Assembly (NCBI GenBank): GCA_902495155.1 | Contig: CABUWD010000125.1 | Coordinates: forward strand, 1 to 5,625 | DNA: 5,625 nucleotides | Source of the DNA: an uncultured Collinsella sp. | Lineage (GTDB): Bacteria; Actinomycetota; Coriobacteriia; Coriobacteriales; Coriobacteriaceae | Direction of reading: 5' to 3' | Part shown: positions 1-5,625 of the stretch, one piece after another | Position numbering within the stretch: the first letter of the stretch is position 1 | Layout: each line of letters opens with the position of its first letter | Translations under genes and position numbers: made by a program | Notes under the pieces: generated by a model | Database searches by the model: none | Told to the model about the DNA's origin: nothing | What the model saw: the letters and a program-made list of their open reading frames with translations, nothing else

Positions 1-2039
1 CGTCGGACAGCCTCGACAATTTCGTCATTCGCCTTCGCCCCGCGGGCTATTTTCGTACCGCAAGCGTTAACGAAGACGGCAACGTCATCGGCAACGTCTG
101 CCATCTGTTTAATGACGGCACGTCCAGCAAGCTCATCCTTGAGAACGTAACGACCAAGAATGACGATACAAACTGGTATGCTATCCGCACCTTGCTCAAT
201 TTCGAAGAGCATAAAAAGACGGGCTACAGCATTTGGTCGGTCGATGGCGACTCGGACAAAGACGGAAAGGTCATCCACGTATGGAGCGGCGAGTATGACA
301 ACAAGCCCAGCCGCGCTTTTGCGTTCGAGCGGCAATCAAACGGAACCTATATCATCCGAGACCGCACGGTCGAGAAAGAAACCGAGAAAAAAGACATTAA
401 GTACCTGGCAATAGAATCGAACGGCGAAGACCAGGACAACAATAAGATCTGCCATAAGAGTAAGAGCATTCCGTGGGAGCTCGAACTTATCGGTTACGAC
501 ATGAAAAAGAACGATGCCACGGTTAGCAGCCTCGACTGGATCACGTACAGCAGCTACGTCGATGGGCCATGTTGGATGAAATACGTCGACGACAACAAGT
601 TCCTCGACGAGCTGAGCATCCCGGGTACGCACGATTCGGGCACCTGTAGCGTGGACAACGACACCGAGCCCCAATCCTCGCAAGTAAAATGCCAGCAGGA
701 TTACATTCCCACGCAGTTGCTCGAAGGCATTCGCTATTTTGATATCCGGCTCGGAAAGGGCGACAACCCTGGCATCTGCCACGGGGATTTCTACCTATTC
801 AAAAAAGACGGGGACTATCTGCATCTCTCCGATGTCATCGGGTACTTTAAAACGTTTTTGAACGAAAACCCGACAGAAGCGCTCATCATGCTTGTATCAC
901 GAGGCAACGACGAGGCTACCGACGAAAGTGTTACGACGGCTTTCGCCAAGGTTTTGGACGACAACCCCAAACTGTTCTATACGTCGAGCCGAATCCCCAC
1001 GCTACACGAGGTGCGCGGAAAGATCGTTCTGCTGCGTCGATTTAGGCTCGCCGGCAACAGTGTAAGCGGCCACACGTGGGGCCTCGACCTTACCGAATGG
1101 GATGACAAGATCAAGGCTCACTCCGACAGCGCCACTATGTGTCTCGTCCAAGACGCGCGGGGCTTTGAAGCCGCGGGGGAAACAGGCGATAAAGAGCCCT
1201 ATTGCACCAAGGTATACGCCCAGGACAAGTACAAACTCACGGGAACCGACAAGCTCAGCTGGGTCGATAATGCGCTGAAGGAAACGACCGGGCGCACGCG
1301 CAACGAGGTAGATGTCGAGGACGATAACGGGGCCAAGGAGAAAGTCCTGGAGCGTTGCTGGTCTATCAACTACACCAGCTGCACGGGCTTGTCGCACGGA
1401 GGCAATCCTTTTACCTCGGCACGAGTAGTCAACGAGCATCTGTATAAGAGCCCGTACATCAATCCCAGCGGCATCGAGGATACAAAGTCAGATTACCTCA
1501 AGCACATTGGCATCATCGCATCCGACTTTGTTGATGCGGCGCTGGCCCGGAGCATCTACCAGCGCAATTACGATACGGAGCACAAGCAGACGGCTTCGTA
1601 CTATCTCCCGTACTATCTCCCGACCCGCATGCGCATGACGTACGGCGACTCGCTGAGCGATGCCTCATTCCAGGACGGCAAGACCGTTGGCGAGGGTCAT
1701 TTCCGCCTCGTCGACAGCAGCAACGTACTCAACGTGGCAGTTTCGGGCCATGCGTTTGCCATCGAATATGTGGATGTCGACGCCTTGGGCAACGAGACCG
1801 TTACGGAGCTGCGGGGCTCCGTGCCCATCGATATCGATCCACGCGCGCTGACGCCCCATTTTGAGGGACTCGAAGGCCTTAAGGCCGGCGAAGACGTGCG
1901 CGCCAAGATTGCGGCATCACTCGAGGGCAAGCTCGAAACCGATGCCTGCACGGCCCAGCTCGAGTTTGTGCACGACGCGAACGGCGCTCCGGGAACGGCG
2001 ATGGCCGAGGGCGAGGCATTTACCGCGGGAACGTACTAG
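1..2039 (+). CDS. Secreted/surface phosphatidylinositol-specific phospholipase C with ricin-type lectin domain (5' partial, ends at premature TAG)
   Basis: PI-PLC enzymes cleave phosphatidylinositol, and sometimes GPI anchors, outside the cell. The frame is open from the left edge (first full codon at 3), so the TTG at 192 is not the start; the true start and any signal peptide lie outside. At least 678 codons are visible. Residues 1-164 (numbered from base 3) resemble a ricin-type beta-trefoil, ending at WELELIG. The PI-PLC X domain follows: IPGTHDSGT with His210/Asp211, FDIR with Asp247/Arg249, and CHG with His260, matching the catalytic His-Arg-His of Bacillus PI-PLC. IIASDFVD with Asp508 probably matches its late catalytic Asp. 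Residues 540-609 (YGDSLSDASF) and 610 onward are MBG/Ig-like repeats. TAG at 2037-2039 falls inside the second repeat, just after AGTY, where this family normally continues with a beta strand. The catalytic part looks intact; host-glycan or membrane targeting is inferred. Confidence 0.92.
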   Translation, partial: SDSLDNFVIRLRPAGYFRTASVNEDGNVIGNVCHLFNDGTSSKLILENVTTKNDDTNWYAIRTLLNFEEHKKTGYSIWSVDGDSDKDGKVIHVWSGEYDNKPSRAFAFERQSNGTYIIRDRTVEKETEKKDIKYLAIESNGEDQDNNKICHKSKSIPWELELIGYDMKKNDATVSSLDWITYSSYVDGPCWMKYVDDNKFLDELSIPGTHDSGTCSVDNDTEPQSSQVKCQQDYIPTQLLEGIRYFDIRLGKGDNPGICHGDFYLFKKDGDYLHLSDVIGYFKTFLNENPTEALIMLVSRGNDEATDESVTTAFAKVLDDNPKLFYTSSRIPTLHEVRGKIVLLRRFRLAGNSVSGHTWGLDLTEWDDKIKAHSDSATMCLVQDARGFEAAGETGDKEPYCTKVYAQDKYKLTGTDKLSWVDNALKETTGRTRNEVDVEDDNGAKEKVLERCWSINYTSCTGLSHGGNPFTSARVVNEHLYKSPYINPSGIEDTKSDYLKHIGIIASDFVDAALARSIYQRNYDTEHKQTASYYLPYYLPTRMRMTYGDSLSDASFQDGKTVGEGHFRLVDSSNVLNVAVSGHAFAIEYVDVDALGNETVTELRGSVPIDIDPRALTPHFEGLEGLKAGEDVRAKIAASLEGKLETDACTAQLEFVHDANGAPGTAMAEGEAFTAGTY
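1599..1622 (+). repeat. Perfect 12-bp in-frame tandem duplication in the PI-PLC gene
   Basis: TACTATCTCCCG occurs twice head to tail (1599-1610 and 1611-1622) with no mismatch and encodes YYLPYYLP. It sits at the hinge between the PI-PLC catalytic domain and the first MBG/Ig-like repeat. Identical third-codon bases point to a recent slippage duplication rather than two old peptide repeats. The frame is preserved. Confidence 0.85.
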
Positions 2040-2348
2040 GTGCGCGTGAACGGTCTCTTGGGCGACGCGGCGCAGAGCTACACGCTCGCCAGCGATGGAG
2101 CCGCAAGCTTTACCGTAGCGGCCTCGGGCAGTGCAGGCGGCACCGGTAGCGGCACGGGTTCCAACGCAGACGGCGCCGACAAGAACGGCGGCGGCAACAA
2201 GAGCAAGGGCTCGACCGGAAAACTCGCCGACACGGGCGACGGCTCTGGCGTTGCCGCCGGGCTCGCTGCCGCCGCCGTGGCGACAACGGTCGCCGGCGCG
2301 GCGATGCTTGCCAATGACCGCGAAAACGTTGGGGACGACAGCGAATAG
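2040..2348 (+). pseudogene. Severed C-terminal part of the PI-PLC protein: end of MBG repeat, linker and LADTG wall-sorting signal
   Basis: This stretch is in the same frame as the PI-PLC gene, directly after its TAG, and reads as its natural continuation. VRVNGLLGDAAQSYTL completes the MBG repeat broken at AGTY. A Gly/Ser/Thr/Asn/Lys-rich linker follows (codons 30-60). Then come LADTG (2223-2237), an Ala/Val/Gly-rich hydrophobic segment of about 22 residues and a short charged tail ending in TAG at 2346. LAxTG variants are known substrates of class E sortases in high-G+C Gram-positives. The tail is oddly acidic (one Arg, five Asp/Glu), whereas sorting tails are usually basic. GTG at 2040 abuts the stop, with GCGGGA 9 bases upstream (2025-2030), so re-initiation could make a 102-residue peptide. 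Lacking a signal peptide, that peptide should not reach the sortase. It is most simply a gene fragment cut off by a nonsense mutation; readthrough or a sequence error are alternatives. Confidence 0.75.
2223..2237 (+). other. LADTG sortase recognition motif
   Basis: Codons CTC GCC GAC ACG GGC encode Leu-Ala-Asp-Thr-Gly. A flexible linker precedes it and a hydrophobic stretch (GVAAGLAAAAVATTVAGAAM) follows, the standard layout of a cell-wall sorting signal. Ala replaces the Pro of LPxTG, as in class E sortase substrates. The motif lies downstream of the in-frame TAG, so it would reach the enzyme only by readthrough or if the stop is not real. Confidence 0.75.
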
Positions 2349-2386
2349 GCAAGCCCGCCTTTTAGACACATCGACTCAATTGGGGG

Positions 2387-2420
2387 GGGGCGCAGAATAC
2401 CGTTCTGCGCCCCGATTTTT
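2387..2420 (+). terminator. Rho-independent terminator of the PI-PLC transcript
   Basis: A perfect 11-bp stem pairs GGGGCGCAGAA (2387-2397) with TTCTGCGCCCC (2403-2413) around a five-base loop. After GA comes TTTTT (2416-2420). It begins 39 bases after the second TAG (2348) and 348 bases after the first. Its position beyond the LADTG frame suggests the severed 3' part is still transcribed with the gene. A run of nine G (2382-2390) forms the 5' side of the stem. On the - strand the stem has no T tract, so it mainly serves the + strand. Confidence 0.87.
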
Positions 2421-2445
2421 ACCTTAGCCCGAACACCGTTATCGG

Positions 2446-2715
2446 CTACATCACCATGTTCAGCGCATTCACGAACTCCTGAGCTTGGGAGCGGCTGCTC
2501 AGACTAAAGACACAGGCAGTCAACAGCCTGTTACGTAGGAAAACGTCGCGGCCCTTGATCCTGCTGACCCCCGTAATGTCCTTAAGATAAACAATCTCGG
2601 TGTGCTTGCCACCAAAAGTGCCCTTCTTGAGCACCTCGATGCGGTTAGGGTAGATCTTGACGTCTTTAAACCTACCCGAACCTTTGTCCTGGAACAGCAG
2701 CGTGTTGTTGTCCAT
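2446..2715 (-). CDS. Small PH-like domain protein
   Basis: A short soluble protein of 89 residues with no signal peptide or membrane segment. Alternating strand-like segments (GRFKDVKIYPNRIEVLKKG, EIVYLKDITGVSRIKG, TACVFSLSS) ending in a helix (SQAQEFVNALNMVM) resemble a minimal bacterial PH-like fold, in which similar proteins carry an I-x-L-x-x-I-x-x-V strand and a final A-x-x-F-x-x-x-L helix. Function is unknown; such domains may bind membranes or proteins. I prefer the ATG at 2715-2713: GGGAG lies 8 bases upstream, and a candidate -10 (2761-2766) would place the transcript start inside any longer frame. The longest frame begins at GTG 2760-2758 (104 residues), with an in-frame TAA two codons before it and only a GGTGG-like site. 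It ends in TAG. It is divergent from the nuclease gene and convergent with the PI-PLC gene. Confidence 0.72.
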   Translation of the reverse strand: MDNNTLLFQDKGSGRFKDVKIYPNRIEVLKKGTFGGKHTEIVYLKDITGVSRIKGRDVFLRNRLLTACVFSLSSRSQAQEFVNALNMVM

Positions 2716-2760
2716 ACGCGTCACTCCCGCGGGGTTCGCTAAAACTGCCTCTATGGTCAC

Positions 2761-2790
2761 ATTTTAACCACCGCAAGGCTCCCATGCGAA
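2761..2790 (-). promoter_or_regulatory. Candidate sigma-70-type promoter of the PH-like gene
   Basis: Read on the - strand, TTCGCA (2790-2785) is followed after 18 bases by TAAAAT (2766-2761). These match TTGACA at 4 of 6 and TATAAT at 5 of 6. Transcription would start near 2754, giving a leader of about 40 bases with GGGAG before the ATG at 2715. No equally good promoter is visible for the divergent nuclease gene in the remaining ~90 bases. Confidence 0.35.
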
Positions 2791-2880
2791 GGTGCCAGAC
2801 AACATAGCAATTCGTGTCCGCGCGAGGCTTTAAACTAAATGCGTTAAAGATGCATTCCACAAGAGGAAAGTGGGGCGACA

Positions 2881-3933
2881 GTGATGGGTGAACTAGTAAA
2901 CCGTGGAGAATCGGCAATCGTGCCCGAAGGTTTTTACAAGCAGGTCTCCTCGATTCTCAACGCCGCTCGCGACAAGGCCTATACCGCCGTTAACTTTGCG
3001 ATGGTTGAGGCATATTGGGAGATCGGCAAGAGTATTGTTGATGAACAGGGCGGAGAGGAGCGCGCCAAGTATGGCGATGCACTGATCGACGAACTTGCCG
3101 TTAGGTTGACTAAGGATTTTGGCAGAGGCTTCAACGCCAGAAGCTTAAGATACATGCGTCAGTTTTATCTTGCGTTCCCAATCCGGAACGCGCTGCGTTC
3201 CGAATTGAATTGGACACATTACCGCAGGTTATCGCGTATAACCGACCCTGATGCTCGAACATGGTACATGAACGAATGCGCCGATTCTCGTTGGAGCACG
3301 CGTCAGCTCGAACGCCAGATCAACACCATGTTCCGCGAGCGCCTACTTGCCAGCAAGGACAAGGAGGCCGTCACCCAGGAAATCCAAAAGAGCGCCCCGG
3401 CTCGTCGCCCCGAGGATATCATCCGCGACCCATATGTACTGGAGTTTTTAGGTTTCTCGGACGATACTGCGTTTCGCGAGAGCGATCTAGAGCAGGCGCT
3501 CATCACGCATCTTCAGAAGTTCCTGCTGGAGCTTGGCCGTGGTTTCGCTTTCGAGGCGCGCCAAAAGCGCATCACCTTTGATGGGCGCCATTTCTATATT
3601 GACCTTGTTTTTTACAACTATCTGATGCGCTGCTTCGTGCTCATCGACCTTAAGACGGACGACCTTACGCATCAGGACCTGGGCCAGATGCAAATGTATG
3701 TGAACTACTACACGCGCGAGCTCATGAACGAAGGCGACAATCCGCCCATAGGCATCGTGCTCTGCGCGGACAAAAGCGATTCGATTGTCGAGTACACGCT
3801 GCCCGAAGACAACGACCAAGTGTTTGCCGCCAAATACCTGCCGTATCTTCCAAGCAAGGAAGAGCTGGCGCGCGAACTAAGCGCCGAGTACCGCGCCATC
3901 AACGAAGCGACCAATGGCGAAACGCAAGGGTAG
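2881..3933 (+). CDS. YhcG/DUF1016-family PD-(D/E)xK nuclease domain protein
   Basis: A full-length (350 residues) member of the DUF1016/PDDEXK family, predicted DNA nucleases often found near restriction-modification and other defence loci; the substrate is unproven. Residues ~15-170 are the helical DUF1016 N-terminal domain: ARDKAYTAVNFAMVEAYWEIGKSI, GFNARSLRYMRQFYLAFP, and LNWTHYRRLSRI with the DPDARTWYMNECADSRWSTRQLERQI block. Residues ~185-325 are the nuclease core: GFAFEARQKR (Glu225), FYIDLVFYN (Asp241), VLIDLKTD (Asp256-Leu-Lys258) and LGQMQMYVNYY (Gln269/Gln271). D-x14-D-x-K is the PD-(D/E)xK signature, with Asp where many relatives have Glu. GTG at 2881 and ATG at 2884 are both possible starts; GGGG at 2872-2875 is 5 and 8 bases away, slightly favouring ATG. 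It ends in TAG. No methylase or specificity subunit is adjacent, so here it stands alone. Confidence 0.93.
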   Translation: MMGELVNRGESAIVPEGFYKQVSSILNAARDKAYTAVNFAMVEAYWEIGKSIVDEQGGEERAKYGDALIDELAVRLTKDFGRGFNARSLRYMRQFYLAFPIRNALRSELNWTHYRRLSRITDPDARTWYMNECADSRWSTRQLERQINTMFRERLLASKDKEAVTQEIQKSAPARRPEDIIRDPYVLEFLGFSDDTAFRESDLEQALITHLQKFLLELGRGFAFEARQKRITFDGRHFYIDLVFYNYLMRCFVLIDLKTDDLTHQDLGQMQMYVNYYTRELMNEGDNPPIGIVLCADKSDSIVEYTLPEDNDQVFAAKYLPYLPSKEELARELSAEYRAINEATNGETQG

Positions 3934-4358
3934 CAGCACGTTGCGACCGAAGCCACCGCAGCCGTCGCAGGCGCACTCGCGGTTGCGACGCACGCTACGA
4001 AACAATACCGGTCATGGACGCCGGCAACGACATTCTAGCCGTGGCTGGCGAGCGTGACCTGACAGGCAAAGACGCGGCCTTCGTCTGATGTGGGTCCATT
4101 GGCTGCCACAGAAAAGGGCCGGTTGCAGCCGGCCCTTTAGACGATAATACCTGCGTTGCCCGCGCTTCCGAAGTGTGACTAGCTGAGGAGCGGGTTCCGC
4201 GGCACAACCTGATTTTACCCAGTGAGGAGGCTCTTTTGCAGCCGCTCCACTGTTTATTTACATCTGGCACCCTCAAACAATCAGACGGCAGCCCGCACTC
4301 CTGAGAGCTGCCCCGCACCCCCGGCCATCACCTTACGGCAACAACCGGTGCTACTCCC
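3934..4358. other. 425-base intergenic region between convergent genes; no convincing gene
   Basis: It separates the stop of the nuclease gene from that of the zinc-ribbon gene. The first ~150 bases are Ala-codon-like and contain GTTGCGAC twice (3940-3947, 3982-3989). A 24-codon ATG frame at 4014-4088 without a ribosome site reads like protein (starting MDAGNDILAV) and may be a gene remnant. A terminator-like hairpin follows at 4113-4138. The right part holds a short hairpin GCGG-GTT-CCGC (4190-4200) and an inverted repeat GGCAGC/GCTGCC (4287-4292, 4307-4312), with no T tract on either strand. I see no tRNA cloverleaf, CRISPR or insertion-sequence ends. Confidence 0.6.
4113..4138. terminator. 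Bidirectional terminator-like hairpin between convergent genes
   Basis: A perfect 10-bp stem pairs AAAGGGCCGG (4113-4122) with CCGGCCCTTT (4129-4138) around TTGCAG. T runs are short on both strands: TTT then AGAC on +, TTTT then CTG on -. It lies 180 bases after the nuclease stop and 221 bases beyond the zinc-ribbon stop, and its symmetry suits termination from both sides. Confidence 0.65.
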
Positions 4359-5625
4359 CTACTTCCCAAATAGCGCACCCAGCAGACCGCGGCGTTTGGG
4401 CTTCTCCTCTCGGTAGGAACCCTCGACGGCGGCTGCAACCTGGCGCGGTTGCTCGCCGCCTCCACGGCGCACGATCTGGTACAGGAAGGGCGATTTAACG
4501 TATTTGACCTCGATGGGCGTGGCGTGCACGGTACTTTCGCCGGACAGATGCAGGCTCGGGTTGAGCGGCGCCACCACATGCGTCTCGCGCTTGTCACTAA
4601 ACACCACCGCAGCTGCACGACCCGTCTGGCCGTTCACAGCGATACGCACCTGCTCGCCATCGCGGCCATCCGTCGCCGGGCGATCGACAAAGTAGACCGG
4701 CACCATCACCAGGCCGTCCTTATGCTTTCGGGCCTTGCGTGCCCAGGTTCGGATGCTCTTTTTATTGAGCCCCAGTACCGCCTCGGCATCGTTGCCGGCA
4801 ATGTCGAGCGCCAGCTTATCAATGACCACCTGGTCCTTGGTAGACGCATCGACCGAGACGACACGGAAATCGCCTTCCTGCATGGCGGGATCGAACGGAC
4901 CGACCTTGGCAAAGTCCCACGGCTCCAAAATGCCCATGAGGCGAACATCCAGGTAGTTTGCCCTGGGGTATGCCCAGTCGAGCACCTCGTAGTACACCAG
5001 GGTTTCCTTGCTCAGGCCCTTGCCCGGGAAGGACGCCATCATGCGCAGGTCCGCGAGCGCCATGGGGAAGTAGAAGAGCATCATGTCGTTTTGGATTGCG
5101 TCTTCCACGTCGTGCCCGGCAAAGGCTTCCGCATACTGGCGCACCAGCTGCAGCGCGTTGGCACGTGCCTGCTGCGGCGAAATCTCGCAGGGAATGCCCT
5201 GCTCCGGCACATATTCCGCACCCACGCCCATGGTCAGACGCTTGCTAAACGTACCGGGCTTGAGCAGGTCGGCAATGCCGATCTTGTTGCCGCAGGACGG
5301 GCACTCGAACACACGCTGGGTCGACTCGCCCTCAAAGGACGCTCCGCAGAAGGGGCAAGGAATGCTCACATGCGTGGCCTCTTGGAACTCCTGCGCCGTG
5401 CCGCGATCCTCCCACAGCAGATGTTCCAGGACCGACTGATTGCGCCAGTGCGAATTGAAGAAATACCAGTCCGGGTCCTCCGGGCGCTCGAGTTGCGACA
5501 CATGCGTGAGTTTGAGCAGTCCATCCACCACCGTCAACGGCGTATGGCGAATACCCAAAGCGCTCTTGGGCTCTCCGGCGTCCGCCTGCCACGGAACCAC
5601 CGTGCCGCAATAGGCGCACTCAAAG
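4359..5625 (-). CDS. TFIIB-type zinc-ribbon-containing protein of unknown function (5' partial)
   Basis: The frame runs off the right edge; 421 codons are visible, so the GTG at 5600-5598 is internal. The eight codons before it read FECAYCGT, a CxxC zinc knuckle (Cys codons 5618-5616 and 5609-5607) whose partner pair presumably lies outside. A second zinc ribbon is complete: CPFC-x14-CPSC (residues 90-111 of the visible part, coding near 5357-5292). The middle, residues ~145-260, is helical and Trp/Tyr-rich. Residues 308-336 (VPVYFV then NGQTGR) resemble the C-terminal domain of zinc-ribbon proteins sometimes misnamed as primosome or helicase-related; no helicase motifs are present. The C-terminus is a basic amphipathic tail, KPKRRGLLGALFGK. 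No signal peptide or membrane segment is visible, so it is probably cytoplasmic. It ends in TAG. A metal-stabilised structural or nucleic-acid role is possible, but the function is unknown. Confidence 0.85.
   Translation of the reverse strand, partial: FECAYCGTVVPWQADAGEPKSALGIRHTPLTVVDGLLKLTHVSQLERPEDPDWYFFNSHWRNQSVLEHLLWEDRGTAQEFQEATHVSIPCPFCGASFEGESTQRVFECPSCGNKIGIADLLKPGTFSKRLTMGVGAEYVPEQGIPCEISPQQARANALQLVRQYAEAFAGHDVEDAIQNDMMLFYFPMALADLRMMASFPGKGLSKETLVYYEVLDWAYPRANYLDVRLMGILEPWDFAKVGPFDPAMQEGDFRVVSVDASTKDQVVIDKLALDIAGNDAEAVLGLNKKSIRTWARKARKHKDGLVMVPVYFVDRPATDGRDGEQVRIAVNGQTGRAAAVVFSDKRETHVVAPLNPSLHLSGESTVHATPIEVKYVKSPFLYQIVRRGGGEQPRQVAAAVEGSYREEKPKRRGLLGALFGK

Noticed and set aside
336..782. 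148-codon open frame on the - strand opposite the PI-PLC gene
   Set aside because: It has no family signal and overlaps the trefoil and catalytic regions; it is a shadow of the real gene's codon bias. The 1002-1439 and 1917-2369 frames were rejected for the same reason.
192..2039. PI-PLC gene starting at TTG 192
   Set aside because: The frame is open from base 3 and the upstream residues belong to the trefoil domain, so the TTG is internal.
3184..3202. Perfect palindrome CGGAACGC-GCT-GCGTTCCG
   Set aside because: It lies inside the conserved DUF1016 N-terminal coding region and is explained by the codons; no T tract or repeat copies seen.
3934..4038. In-frame continuation of the nuclease gene past its TAG
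   Set aside because: Only 34 Ala-rich codons before the next TAG, and the protein already has the family's usual length and end. Unlike the PI-PLC case, no recognisable domain continues.
4181..4210. Possible tRNA T-arm (GGGTTCC)
   Set aside because: No acceptor or anticodon stem can be built around it and no CCA end is present.
4287..4312. GGCAGC/GCTGCC inverted repeat as a nearer terminator for the zinc-ribbon gene
   Set aside because: Six pairs with a 14-base loop and no T run on the - strand; too weak to call.
3995..4318. 107-codon - strand frame in the intergenic region
   Set aside because: It is Ser/Arg-rich without domain-like pattern, runs through the terminator hairpin and has no clear ribosome site.

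Overview
The window most resembles chromosome of a high-G+C Gram-positive gut actinobacterium of the Coriobacteriia (Collinsella-like). This is an inference from base composition and from a secreted enzyme carrying MBG/Ig-like repeats and an LAxTG-type sorting signal; no rRNA or other marker is present to confirm it.

Layout. (1) Positions 1-2348, + strand: a large surface-type protein entering from the left edge, with a ricin-type beta-trefoil, a phosphatidylinositol-specific phospholipase C (PI-PLC) domain with its catalytic residues intact, and two MBG/Ig-like repeats. An in-frame TAG at 2037-2039 cuts the second repeat. The same frame then stays open to 2348 and encodes the rest of that repeat, a Gly/Ser/Lys linker and a LADTG sorting signal with a hydrophobic segment. 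A strong terminator follows. (2) 2446-2715 (or 2760), - strand: a small PH-like protein. (3) 2881-3933, + strand: a YhcG/DUF1016-family PD-(D/E)xK nuclease, divergent from gene 2. (4) 3934-4358: about 425 bases without a convincing gene, containing a terminator-like hairpin that serves the two convergent genes. (5) 4359 to the right edge, - strand: a zinc-ribbon protein of unknown function whose N-terminus lies outside the window.

The genes are not in one operon: orientations alternate and the intergenic gaps hold terminators or divergent starts. I see no CRISPR, tRNA, rRNA, insertion sequence or phage module, and no clear multi-gene new system. The observation most worth following is the amber stop that separates a catalytically intact surface PI-PLC from its own cell-wall anchor. 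It could be a recent mutation, a sequence error, or a switch from anchored to released enzyme. Every other coding frame in the window also ends in TAG, so TAG works as an ordinary stop in this genome.
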